Source: Deinococcus taeanensis (lineage in GTDB: Bacteria; Deinococcota; Deinococci; Deinococcales; Deinococcaceae). From it: a stretch of DNA of 64,000 nucleotides. The translations under genes and the position numbers were made by a program. This document shows positions 1-7,869 of the stretch, one piece after another; the first letter of the stretch is position 1; every line of letters begins with the position of its first letter. The notes under the pieces are model-generated. The model worked only from the letters and a program-made list of their open reading frames with translations, was not told the DNA's origin and did no database searches. The stretch lies in NCBI RefSeq assembly GCF_020229735.1, contig NZ_CP083456.1, forward strand, positions 70,001 to 134,000, in the 5' to 3' direction.

Positions 1-202
1 GGCCGAACTGCACCGGCAGCGGGCGGTCCAGGCCCAGCTGGCGGTTGGTGCGCGCCACGATCTCCTCGGTGGCGCGGTCGCCGAGAATGGCGCTGGCCGG
101 ATCGCCCGGCAGCAGCCGCACCAGCAGGAACACGACCAGCATCACGGCCAGGAAGGTCGGGATGATCTGAAGCAGGCGTTTGAGGACGTAGTTGCTGTGC
201 AT
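1..202 (-). CDS. Peptide-type ABC transporter permease, N-terminal part (cut by the left edge)
   Basis: About 67 codons are visible, starting MHSNYVLKRLLQIIP from the ATG at 202-200. GGAGGTGT lies directly in front, so the spacing is tight. The first transmembrane segment is followed by LLVRLLPGDPASAIL and a QLGLDRPLPVQF stretch. These are typical of the DppB/GsiC/OppB permease family of dipeptide and oligopeptide importers. It lies 82 bases downstream of the family 5 binding-protein gene on the same strand, so the two probably form one importer operon whose remaining genes lie outside the window. The substrate cannot be read from this fragment. Confidence 0.85.
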   Translation of the reverse strand, partial: MHSNYVLKRLLQIIPTFLAVMLVVFLLVRLLPGDPASAILGDRATEEIVARTNRQLGLDRPLPVQFG

Positions 203-284
203 ACACCTCCAAAGTCACGCGCCGCCGCCGGGAGGCCGGGGCGGCGCCGGGGGTCACCGGGGGCCGGGCAGGGGCCGCGCGGGT

Positions 285-1859
285 TTACTTCTCCAGGGAC
301 GCGCCCGCGAAGATGTTGTTGCCCAGCGGGATCTGCACGAAGCCGCGGACGTTTTTGGCGAGCGCCACCGGGTACGGCGTTTCGTACAGGTAGACGATGG
401 GCGCGGCGTTCAGGTACAGGCTCTGGATCGTGCGGTACTGCGAGGCGCGCTTGACGCGGCTGGTCTCCTGCTGGCTCTGCGCGAACAGCTTGTCGATCTC
501 GGCGCTCCTGAAGCCGGTGTGGACCGATTCGATGTTGCTGTACAGCGCGTAGTAGCTGGTGATCTGCGAGGGGTCGTTGATGTCGTTCGTCCACGCGGCG
601 GTGCGCATCTGGAAGTCGTTGGCGCGGTAACGGGCGGTTTTGGTGGCCGCGTCGAGCTGCTCGATCTTGAGCCGCACGCCGACCGCGCTCCACATCTGCT
701 GCAGCGCGGTGAGCAGCGCGAGGTCGTCGGCACTGCCGCTGGTGGCGAGGACCGTCACGTCAAAGCCGTTCTTGAACTTCGAGGCGGCCAGCAGCGCCTT
801 CGCCTTGGCGAGGTCGTAGGGGTAGCCTTTCTGGGACGCGTCGAACAGCGGCGTGGTGGACGACATGTAGGACTTCATTTCCTTGCCGGTGCCGTAGGTC
901 ACGACCTGAATCAGCGCCTGCTTGTTGGTGGCGTAGTTCAGGGCCTGGCGGACCTTGACGTCACTCAGCGGGTTGACGGTTCCGTCCTTGAGGGTCGGGC
1001 GGTTGTTCATCAGGATGTTGTTCACCTTGGTGGAGGGAAACAGTGTCATGTTGACCCGCGGGTTGGCCTTGAGTTCCGCCACGCGGCTGAGCGGAATGAA
1101 TTCCGCGCCCTGGAGTTCCCCGGCCTGCAGTTTCAGGATGCGGGTGTTGTCGTCGGGGATGATCTCGAAGCGCACGCTGTCGAGGTACGGCAGGGCCTTG
1201 CCGTCCTCGCCTTTCTTCCAGTAGTAGGGATTGCGTTTGAGAACCATGTACGACCCACGTTTCCATTCGCTGAGCACGAACGGTCCCGAGCCGATGGGCT
1301 TTTCCGCGAAGGCTTTGGCCTTCTCGGCGTCATTCTTGCCGGGCGCGGCCGTGAACAGCTTCTGCGGCATGATCGCGGCGTTGAAGGTCGCGAGCGCGGC
1401 GGGCAGGGTGGGGTCGGGGGTCTTGAGGTTCAGCGTGACGGTGGTGCCGCTGGCGGTGATGGAACTGATGCTCGCGAGGGAGCTGCTCCACGCCCCGGCG
1501 TCCGGCTGGCGGGCCCGGTCGAGGGACCATTTGACGTCCTGGGCGGTCAGTGGGCTGCCGTCGGCGAATTTCAGGCCTGGGCGCAGGGTGAGCGTCATTG
1601 CCTTGCCGTCCTTGGACACCACGAAGCGGCTCGCGAGGCCCGGCTGCACACCCTTGCCGTCGTTGGTGGGCTGCAGCAGGGTGTCGTAAAGGTTGGTCAG
1701 GATCCAGATGTCGAGGTTCGCGTCGTTCAGCACCGGGTCGAGGAACAGGGAATCGGCGTACCGGCCGTACACGAGTTGGCCGCCTCGGGTCACGGCCAGG
1801 GCCTGGCTGCAGGTCAGGGCGGCCACGAGGGTCAGGGATGCACGGGTCAGTCGCTTCAT
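285..1859 (-). CDS. ABC transporter substrate-binding protein, family 5 (peptide/nickel type)
   Basis: This is a 524-residue secreted binding protein of the DppA/OppA class. It captures a substrate outside the membrane and delivers it to the downstream permease. The ATG at 1859 is chosen because GGAGGAAG precedes it and a signal peptide follows (MKRLTRASLTLVAAL, cleavage expected after SQALA). An in-frame upstream extension lacks these signs. The mature part begins GGQLVYGRYADSLFLDP and contains the family's central GSGPFVLSEWKRGSY segment and the YYWKKG motif. Length is normal for the family. A perfect palindrome just upstream (1897-1914) may control expression. The ligand (dipeptide, oligopeptide, sugar or metal chelate) is not determined. 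Confidence 0.9.
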   Translation of the reverse strand: MKRLTRASLTLVAALTCSQALAVTRGGQLVYGRYADSLFLDPVLNDANLDIWILTNLYDTLLQPTNDGKGVQPGLASRFVVSKDGKAMTLTLRPGLKFADGSPLTAQDVKWSLDRARQPDAGAWSSSLASISSITASGTTVTLNLKTPDPTLPAALATFNAAIMPQKLFTAAPGKNDAEKAKAFAEKPIGSGPFVLSEWKRGSYMVLKRNPYYWKKGEDGKALPYLDSVRFEIIPDDNTRILKLQAGELQGAEFIPLSRVAELKANPRVNMTLFPSTKVNNILMNNRPTLKDGTVNPLSDVKVRQALNYATNKQALIQVVTYGTGKEMKSYMSSTTPLFDASQKGYPYDLAKAKALLAASKFKNGFDVTVLATSGSADDLALLTALQQMWSAVGVRLKIEQLDAATKTARYRANDFQMRTAAWTNDINDPSQITSYYALYSNIESVHTGFRSAEIDKLFAQSQQETSRVKRASQYRTIQSLYLNAAPIVYLYETPYPVALAKNVRGFVQIPLGNNIFAGASLEK

Positions 1860-1877
1860 AGCACTTCCTCCATTGGG

Positions 1878-1914
1878 CATAACACGTTGTGTCTTTGTTA
1901 TGGTGAACCATAAC
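1878..1914. promoter_or_regulatory. Palindromic operator candidate upstream of the ABC binding-protein gene
   Basis: GTTATGGT (1897-1904) and ACCATAAC (1907-1914) form a perfect inverted repeat of 8-base arms with a 2-base centre. A third half-site, CATAAC, lies at 1878-1883. The array begins 19 bases upstream of the start codon, so a bound protein would block transcription or translation initiation. Its outer TTATG/CATAA resembles the Deinococcus radiation-response motif, but the centre is one base shorter and the inner bases differ. I therefore read it as the site of a local transport regulator. No regulator gene is visible nearby. Confidence 0.5.
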
Positions 1915-2144
1915 ACCTGGAACGAGAGGAAACAAGCCAGCGGGCCGGACCGCAGCCCGGTCAGCCCCGCGCTGCGCTGGGCGCGGCTGCGCACCGGCCT
2001 CTGGACGCTCTCACCGCAGCGCCGCCAGGGTCCAGGCTGCGCCGGCCGCCCGGACCGCTACCTCACAGAACCGGTCAGTCTGAACGCCGGCGCGGACCTG
2101 CACCCCTGCGGGCACGGCGCAGGTCCCAGGCCCCGGCGGGCGGA

Positions 2145-3413
2145 CTAGCGGCCGGCCGGGCCAGCGGGCAGGGCCCGGAAGTACTCGTCAAGCAGGACCG
2201 TCCGGTGCGCTTCGGTCACGTAGGGAAATTCGGCGTTCTCGACCCGCGCGGCCAGCACGCGGGCGGGCACGGCGTGCACCCGCGCCGGGTTGCGCCCGAA
2301 CAGGCTGCTCAGCGGCGGCTGGAACACCACCAGGGTGGTCAGCGCGCCGTAGTCGAAACCGAGCGTCAGCGGAAGACTCCGGAAGTCCCGGCGGGTGTTC
2401 GTGGCGTCCCACACCACCCGCCGCCCGGCCCGCAGCGCGGCGCGCAGCTGCGCCTTGGCGGCCTGCAGCACCTGGCCGTTCACGCCCTGATCGGCGCGTT
2501 TTCCTGCCAGCGTCTCACGCAGCCGATCCAGGGACACCACCTCGAAATCCGGCAGGTACTCCGCCACCCAGCTGCTTTTGCCGGCGCCGCTCGGCCCGCA
2601 GGTCACCACCAGTTGCGCGAAGCCCCGGCGGGCAGCGTATCCGCGCGCCACGGCCTCCTCCGGCGTCTGAATCCGCCCCGCCTCGTAATCGAGCACGCCC
2701 TGCGCGAGCACGAGGTCCTGGTACTCAGGCGCGAAGCCCGCGAGGTCACGCGCGACCGCGTCCCGCCAGCCGGCGTACGGGTCGGGTTGAGCCCACACGC
2801 CGAACTCCTCGGCGCCCAGCCGGAAGAGTTCCAGGTCCTCCAGCGCCGACGCCCGGTTCGGCGCGACCCGGCCGCGCACGTCTGCCTGCTCGAGCAGGTA
2901 CAGCAGCCGCAGGTTCATCTGCCGCGCGAGGCGGTGGTACGCGCGGGCCGTGCCGGCCGTGAGGGTCCGGCCCAGGTCATGGTGATGCCCGACGAGCCCC
3001 ATCACCGCCGCGGTCACCGCGTGCGGCAGCCCGAGGTCCGGCAGGCGGTAGGCGAGGTACGAGCGGCCCCGGTCGGCGTGGCGCGGGGAGATGACCCGCG
3101 CGGCGCCGCGGCCGTCCTCGGCCCGCCGGGTGGTCAGCGCCTTGCCGAGGTCGTGAAACGCGGCGGCGAGCGTCAGGACCAGCCGCTCGTCCGGGTTCAG
3201 GGCCTGCTCACGGGCCACCCGGTACCCCTCAGCGAGCACGAGGTCGGTGTGTGCCGCCACGTCGCCCTCGGCGTGCCACTCCGGGTCCTGCGGCGTCCGG
3301 CTGAGCTGCTCCAGGAGCGGGAGCGTCCCGCCGAGCGCGCGTGCGAACGCCGCGAAGTCCGGTTCGGCGCTGAGCCGCAGGTCACGCACGAAGGTCGCCT
3401 CAGGCGCCGTCAC
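2145..3413 (-). CDS. HD-domain phosphohydrolase fused to P-loop polynucleotide kinase
   Basis: This 422-residue protein has two domains. Residues 40-180 carry an HD phosphohydrolase with FHDLGKAL around H87-D88 and a VGHHHDLG cluster near 143-147. Residues 265-422 carry a P-loop kinase with CGPSGAGKSSW at 272-282, an EVVSLDRLRE segment and VVWDATNTRRDFR, as in polynucleotide kinases. The pairing matches HD-Pnk enzymes, which heal RNA or DNA ends by removing 2',3'-phosphates and phosphorylating 5'-OH ends. The GTG start overlaps the ligase stop codon (GTGA, 3410-3413), implying translational coupling. In-frame ATG/GTG codons farther upstream lie inside the ligase gene and are not used. End healing followed by sealing by its neighbour is the inferred role. 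Confidence 0.85.
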   Translation of the reverse strand: MTAPEATFVRDLRLSAEPDFAAFARALGGTLPLLEQLSRTPQDPEWHAEGDVAAHTDLVLAEGYRVAREQALNPDERLVLTLAAAFHDLGKALTTRRAEDGRGAARVISPRHADRGRSYLAYRLPDLGLPHAVTAAVMGLVGHHHDLGRTLTAGTARAYHRLARQMNLRLLYLLEQADVRGRVAPNRASALEDLELFRLGAEEFGVWAQPDPYAGWRDAVARDLAGFAPEYQDLVLAQGVLDYEAGRIQTPEEAVARGYAARRGFAQLVVTCGPSGAGKSSWVAEYLPDFEVVSLDRLRETLAGKRADQGVNGQVLQAAKAQLRAALRAGRRVVWDATNTRRDFRSLPLTLGFDYGALTTLVVFQPPLSSLFGRNPARVHAVPARVLAARVENAEFPYVTEAHRTVLLDEYFRALPAGPAGR

Positions 3414-4039
3414 GGCTCCCTCCGCAGGCCGTTGGGCGTCACGGCGCCGTGCAGCCAGTGCGCCCCGGTCTGCACGTGCCCGGCCCGGACCCACTTGGCG
3501 ACGTGCGCCGCGAACGCCGCGAAGGGAAACCCGGCCGCAGTGCGGACCACGTACCCCTCCATGCGGCTCTCGTCGACTGTCAGGGCTCGGATCAGCGCCT
3601 CGTCCCAGAGGCCGCGGTACAGCACGCGCGGCGTCGGCACGCCGAGCTCGGCGGCCCAGCGGACGGTGCCGTCCCAGCTGAGGCAGGTGTTGCCATCGTC
3701 CCAGACGCTCAGCAGGTAGAAGTACGACGCGAGGTCGTCGTACGCCAGCGAATGCCGGGCGTACAGGTTCTCGCCGCACACGCGCCACCCTGCGGGCAGC
3801 CGGTACCCGACGCGGCCCTGCAGGGCCTTCACCCAGGCGCGCGACGGATGCGGCCTTGGATCGAGGGACCGGGCGTGCAGCCCGTCCCGGTAGAGGGTGG
3901 TGTTCTCCCCGTCGAGTTTCTCGGTTACGACCACCTCCTGCCCCAGGAACTGCCGGACGTCCACCATGCGCGTGTCGCCGTGCCCCACCCCGGGCGACCA
4001 GGGCAGGTGCGGCGTGCGCGGGTACTTCACGCGCGTCAC
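3410..4039 (-). CDS. Small RNA/DNA ligase-like nucleotidyltransferase
   Basis: This 209-residue protein has the covalent nucleotidyltransferase motifs of polynucleotide ligases. Motif I is EKLDGENTTLYRDG, with the AMP-accepting Lys at residue 41. Motif III-like CGENLYARHS is near 89-98, motif IV EGYVVR at 161-166, and motif V-like VAKWVRAG near 180-187. The GTG start at 4039 is preceded by GAGGGGGA at good spacing. An upstream ATG gives an Arg-rich extension with no ribosome site. It has no DNA-binding or C-terminal accessory domain and resembles the short Rnl2-like/DRB0100-type ligases. The stop codon overlaps the start of the HD-kinase, so the pair forms a healing-and-sealing operon. RNA rather than DNA as substrate is plausible but not shown. 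Confidence 0.8.
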   Translation of the reverse strand: MTRVKYPRTPHLPWSPGVGHGDTRMVDVRQFLGQEVVVTEKLDGENTTLYRDGLHARSLDPRPHPSRAWVKALQGRVGYRLPAGWRVCGENLYARHSLAYDDLASYFYLLSVWDDGNTCLSWDGTVRWAAELGVPTPRVLYRGLWDEALIRALTVDESRMEGYVVRTAAGFPFAAFAAHVAKWVRAGHVQTGAHWLHGAVTPNGLRREP

Positions 4040-4292
4040 GGGGTCCCCCTCTGAACTCTGGCGGCGTGGGGCCATCCGGCGGTCGCGCGTCCGGCAGGGC
4101 CGCGGGAGGCGGCGCCGCTCCGGGTGGTCAGCGCGGCCTTCTGACGTCTGCATTCCAGTTGGGGGCGGTCCGGACAGCGGTTTACGGCGTTCATGGGATT
4201 CCTTCGCCGGCCCCAGGACAGAGGCGGCTCCTGAGTTCAGGGTAGGGGGCGCCCCCAGCGCGCGGCATCCGCCAGAACCTCACGTCCCCTTA

Positions 4293-5336
4293 TTGATAAC
4301 GACGTAAATACGAGCTGGTATGCTGGAGGTGTGGCTGAATGGCATCCATCCAAATACTCCCGAGCGCAGCTGGAGGAACGTCGACTGGCGGCGACCCCCT
4401 GGCTTCAAGGGGGCCAGCATTCACAGCAGGTGATTGCCCAGCACTTCGGCGTGTCCGTACACACCGTCAGCAACTAGAAGAAACGCCTGAAGCGCACCGG
4501 CAGTCTCCAGGCAACGGTGACGACAGGACGCCCCTCCCGACTCACCACCGCCCAGCTCGAACAGGTCCGCACCCTCCTGAGGGAGGGTGCGCTGCACCAT
4601 GGCTTCCCTGACCCGACCTGGAGCACCAGACGAGTCGCAGACCTGATCGGGCGGCACTTCGACGTGTGGTACCACCCCGATCACGTCCGGAGAATTCTTC
4701 GTCAGCTGGGGTTCACGCCCCAGATGCCGGATGGACGGGCAGCAGAACGCAATGAACTCCGGATCGCGTCCTGGAAAGAACAGGTGGCGCCGGAGTTGGG
4801 AAAAAAAGGTCGCGCAGGGCGCAACCCTGGTGGACCTGGATGAGGTTGGCTTCTCGCTGAACGGTGTGCGAAGACGAACGTGGTCGACCAGGGGCGTCAC
4901 GCCCCTGGTCACACTCCCGGCCAACTGGGAAAAACGCTCGATTATCGGGGCGATCACTTCGGACGGTCGATTCTTCCAGCACACGAAGCATGGGGCGATC
5001 CGGGGTGGGGACGTCACCCGGTTCTTCCAGCATCTGATGCGCCATGTGCAGGGGGAGATCGTGGTGGTGCTGGACAACGCGGGCATTCACCGAGCGAAGG
5101 CAACTCAGGCGTTCGTGGATCTCCACGAACGCCTGTCGCTGGTGTTTTTGCCGCCGTACGCTCCGGAGTTGAATCCCATCGAGCTGGTGTGGGCGTACGT
5201 GAAGCGGAATGTGCTGGGGAACTTCTGTGCCCGCTCAGTGGGCGTGCTGAAAGCGAAGCTGACGACGGCCTGGCAACGGGTTCGGTACATCGACCTGCCT
5301 CAACATTTGATGGACTTTAACTTATGCCGTTATCAA
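4293..5336 (+). mobile_element. IS630-type insertion sequence, about 1.04 kb
   Basis: The ends are imperfect inverted repeats: TTGATAACGACGTAA on the left (4293 on) and TTATGCCGTTATCAA on the right (ending 5336). Each is flanked by the dinucleotide TA (4291-4292 and 5337-5338), the target duplication expected for IS630/Tc1-like elements. Restoring the target gives the near-palindromic CCTTAAGAGG. The single transposase gene inside is damaged (see the next entry). The element sits in an intergenic stretch and does not obviously interrupt a gene. Confidence 0.85.
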
Positions 5337-5339
5337 TAA
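4331..5339 (+). pseudogene. IS630-family transposase with an in-frame TAG and an A7 frameshift site
   Basis: Reading from GTG 4331 (GGAGGT just in front), the product starts VAEWHPSKYSRAQLEE with a helix-turn-helix. A TAG at 4475-4477 replaces the Trp expected in VSN(W)KKRLKRTG. The same frame continues through TGRPSRLTTAQLEQ to about 4843. The catalytic half lies in another frame (to 5339) with LVDLDEVGF, VVLDNAGIHRAK and FLPPYAPELNPIELVW, the DDE residues of IS630. The frames meet at seven A residues (4801-4807), and a net loss of one A joins them. Slippage at A runs is known in this family, so the shift may be programmed, but the TAG should stop full-length protein. The final TAA is completed by the duplicated target TA. 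Confidence 0.8.
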
Positions 5340-5423
5340 GAGGTCATAAGACTCTATCGCTGCTCGAGGAGAGGAATGGATGCAACTGCAACTGGGGGTG
5401 CCAGAGGTCTGCTGGGAGCGCAG

Positions 5424-5457
5424 GTAAAAACATGGACCCCCTGAGGTGTCCATGTTT
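5424..5457 (-). terminator. Rho-independent terminator of the lipoprotein gene pair
   Basis: AAACATGGAC (5428-5437) and GTCCATGTTT (5448-5457) make a perfect 10-bp stem with a 10-base loop. Read on the minus strand, the stem is followed by TTTTTACC. It lies about 95 bases beyond the stop of the leftward gene ending at 5551. Confidence 0.75.
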
Positions 5458-5550
5458 GCAAAAGAGCCTGGTTGCCCCAGCAGTCTGTTGCGCCACCTGC
5501 CGCCGTCCGGGCTGAGGTAAGCGGACGTCATGTCACCATGGGAAGGATCG

Positions 5551-5964
5551 TCAGGTGGGGCAGTTCCGGTAGATGTTTCGAGGCACCGTCACCGTGTTCC
5601 TTGGACCACGAATCACGAGTAGTTCCCCGCGAATGCTGATCCGGTTCGACGTGGTGAGGATGTCCCAGCTGGGCCCAGGCCAAAACGTCTGTCGATAGAT
5701 GATTTTATTTCCTTGATGGCAGCGAACCAGCAACCGTTGCTGAGTGACGCGGTTGTTCCCGAACGTGCCGCTTCGTTGGTCCTCGCCGAGTAGGTCAAGC
5801 TGAACCCCAGCCACGGTCACGGTGTTAATCAGCTGACGCTGAGGTTGAGCACAGCTGACCATGACCGTCGCTGTGAACAGGAGACAGAGGGGTGCCTTGA
5901 TCTTGTTGATGGAACCTCTGCGTCTCAGATCAATACCTCCAGCTTTCGCTATATGTCTGTCCAT
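5551..5964 (-). CDS. Small lipoprotein of unknown function
   Basis: The product is a short exported protein. A basic stretch (RRRGSINKIK) is followed by the hydrophobic segment APLCLLFTATVMV and a lipobox-like VSC. A mature domain of about 100 residues comes next (AGVQLDLLGEDQRSG, RGPRNTVTVPRNI). The start is uncertain. The ATG at 5964 has no ribosome site and overlaps the upstream gene by 35 bases. GGAGGT at about 5935-5940 points instead to a non-ATG start such as CTG at 5928, one base after the upstream stop, which would place the basic n-region first. It is co-directional and probably cotranscribed with the larger lipoprotein. I do not recognise the family. Lower GC than the surroundings suggests acquisition. 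Confidence 0.6.
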   Translation of the reverse strand: MDRHIAKAGGIDLRRRGSINKIKAPLCLLFTATVMVSCAQPQRQLINTVTVAGVQLDLLGEDQRSGTFGNNRVTQQRLLVRCHQGNKIIYRQTFWPGPSWDILTTSNRISIRGELLVIRGPRNTVTVPRNIYRNCPT

Positions 5965-7444
5965 ACGTAATGTAACTGTTGTTGAGAAGAACCCCGCTGC
6001 GGGCCCCGATGACGCACCAGATATTGCGCTCAGTACTTGTAAAGGAGCAGTACTGTCCACCAGCAGGTTCGCGTTCACCAACCGGCCATGACGAGGAACA
6101 GGTGAAGTACGAGGCAGACTGTTGCGGATAGGTATTGGCGACCGTCGGGTTGACCGTGGATCTGCACAAATCGTGCTGCATGGTTCCCCAGGTGACCTTA
6201 AAGGAGGTGTTGAGATTGCTGACACGCTGAAGTTCGATGACTGCGTTATAGATTCGAGTTGGAGCGATGGCTGAAGCATTCCAAGACCCGAGGCCATGCG
6301 AGAGGCCGTCACTTTCACTGACCCCCGAGGTGGGGCAATCGTCGTAGGGTTCGGGGAAGTCGGAACGTGATGTACAGCCTTTATTCCAGACGCTGATGTA
6401 CCCCATGTCTACAAAGTCCATTTCGTAAATTCCCGGGTGTGTTCGTCCGTCCCGCGCTGGGCCAATCCACCAGCCGCCAGGTGAGTCCCAGGCCAGGGTA
6501 AATCTGATGTCATCAAGGTTGGTTCCGCGGTTGTTGGGCGTGTAATACAACGTTCCGCGGTTCGGAAAGGGATTGCCGTTCCCTGAGATTGCCTGCGCCG
6601 AAAGTTTTTTGGGCTGGCCTTGGATGACCACACGATCAAGTTTTTGAGCTGCTGCAATCCGCTTGGCAATGTCGTTGCTGGACAGCAATGCATAACTGTC
6701 GCGTCTCTTCAGGTATTCGCTCCGTGCAGCCTGCATGTGCGGCGGCAACGGCGGAAGAACCGAACTGAAGAGGACGGCCGTATCCGTAGTCACGCCTTGC
6801 GCCTTCACTGCCTGGCCAAGATTCGAGAGTGCGTCCGTTGTCCCCTCAGCCTGGAACCCGTAAATGCTGGCGGAATCGAATAATTGTTTTGCATCGTCGG
6901 CATCGTCGAAACGAGCCAGAATTTCTACAGCGATCTGCTTGTATTCGGGACCTTGAGCAATGAACTTTTTAATCTGCCCAACGTTTTTCAAATCCAATTG
7001 CAGATTCACCTCTTGGTTCAGCAGCACCCCCACATCACTGCCTAGTCGCTTGAGGCCCGTATCTGCCTGTCGCGAGAAGAAGTCTTTTAAGCTTATCGCC
7101 AGCTCTTGCGGTTGAATTGCAGATGGGTAAGCGGATGTTCCCTGTGCCAGCGGAGTGTGGTAATACACGGCGCGCAACTTCACTCCTGTCTGAGTGGCTA
7201 ATCGAGCTAGTTCTGACGTAGTGACTGGCGTGGCAAGTGCAAATCCCACGAGCACAGGCGTGGCTGATGCGCCTTGCTGTTGAATTGTCGTTTTGGTGGG
7301 GAGGAGAGTCCAGGTTTGCTCTGATATTGAAGGTCGATCTCCCATGTTTCGCGCCATGTTGCTTTCAGTAGCCTCTGGCAGAGTGGATGTGGCGCAGGAG
7401 GAAAGAAGTACGGCTGTCAGGAAAAGAGCAGAGGTGCGTTTCAT
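5930..7444 (-). CDS. Large secreted lipoprotein of unknown function, cysteine-rich C-terminal half
   Basis: The gene encodes 504 residues. The ATG at 7444 follows GGAGAA and begins a lipoprotein signal, MKRTSALFLTAVLLSSC, with the lipidated Cys at residue 17. Residues 60-260 look helical with repeated charged stretches (DLKNVGQIKKFIAQG, LARFDDADDAKQLF). The C-terminal half is aromatic and beta-like (YYTPNNRGTNLDDIRF, WDSPGGWWIGPARDG) and carries several Cys residues, probably disulfide-bonded outside the cell. No family is recognised. Its GC content and codon use are visibly lower than those of the flanking genes, and insertion sequences lie on both sides, so it looks acquired. A smaller lipoprotein gene follows directly and a terminator closes the unit. 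Confidence 0.75.
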   Translation of the reverse strand: MKRTSALFLTAVLLSSCATSTLPEATESNMARNMGDRPSISEQTWTLLPTKTTIQQQGASATPVLVGFALATPVTTSELARLATQTGVKLRAVYYHTPLAQGTSAYPSAIQPQELAISLKDFFSRQADTGLKRLGSDVGVLLNQEVNLQLDLKNVGQIKKFIAQGPEYKQIAVEILARFDDADDAKQLFDSASIYGFQAEGTTDALSNLGQAVKAQGVTTDTAVLFSSVLPPLPPHMQAARSEYLKRRDSYALLSSNDIAKRIAAAQKLDRVVIQGQPKKLSAQAISGNGNPFPNRGTLYYTPNNRGTNLDDIRFTLAWDSPGGWWIGPARDGRTHPGIYEMDFVDMGYISVWNKGCTSRSDFPEPYDDCPTSGVSESDGLSHGLGSWNASAIAPTRIYNAVIELQRVSNLNTSFKVTWGTMQHDLCRSTVNPTVANTYPQQSASYFTCSSSWPVGEREPAGGQYCSFTSTERNIWCVIGARSGVLLNNSYITYGQTYSESWRY

Positions 7445-7824
7445 AGGGTTCTCCAGCATGTGATTTCGACTTCCAAATTTAATTTCGATGCCGCCAACGT
7501 GTGACTGGCCACGGTAGGGTAAAGCGACCCGCCTTCTGAAATCAGAAGATGTAACAGCGTGAGGAAATGCTTAAAGCAGATACTCGACCACGCTTCAGAG
7601 GCACTCTGGTACCACGTGCCACGCGCTGCATTCGGCGGCCTTTCTGGGGATGGAGCAAGGCCTCACGACGGCCACCATGCTGGGCGCCGTCGCCTACGCG
7701 TTGCGGGTGATGGCACAGTGCGAAGACCAGTTGCTGCACTGAAGTCCAGCCTCGTCGTGAGACGAGGCTGGTGTCAAAGGTTAGCCGGGGAAGCAAAGTC
7801 GGACTCTACGGGTCATCTCCTGCC
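7445..7824. other. Intergenic stretch with a strong hairpin and no intact gene
   Basis: The part just upstream of the lipoprotein gene (about 7470-7490) is AT-rich and may hold its promoter. Around 7640-7740 one frame reads FLGMEQGLTTATMLG and ends QCEDQLLH before a stop at 7739-7741. This looks like the tail of a lost gene, possibly a transposase, but is too short to assign. A perfect 11-bp stem with a GTGA loop follows (7746-7756 with 7761-7771). It has no T-tract. Confidence 0.35.
7746..7771. terminator. Perfect 11-bp hairpin, terminator-like
   Basis: CCAGCCTCGTC pairs with GACGAGGCTGG around a GTGA tetraloop. It directly follows the stop of the decayed reading frame at 7739-7741, as a terminator of that lost gene would. 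No T-run follows, so function is unproven. Confidence 0.45.
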
Positions 7825-7869
7825 TGTCCACCAGGAGATTCCTCATGCGGTAATGCTCCAGGTTTGACT

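Noticed and set aside
192..1913. Long rightward open frame antisense to the ABC binding-protein gene.
   Set aside because: Typical GC-rich shadow frame. The minus-strand gene has a signal peptide, family motifs and a ribosome site.
1897..1914. Palindrome as a DdrO radiation/desiccation response motif.
   Set aside because: Only the outer five bases on each side match. The inner bases and total length differ, and the gene is a transporter component.
5376..5444. 22-codon frame after GAGGAGAGG downstream of the IS630 element.
   Set aside because: It runs into the terminator stem of the opposite-strand lipoprotein unit and has no other support.
7640..7741. Tail of a possible transposase ending QCEDQLLH.
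   Set aside because: Too short and without recognisable catalytic residues. Noted only within the intergenic entry.
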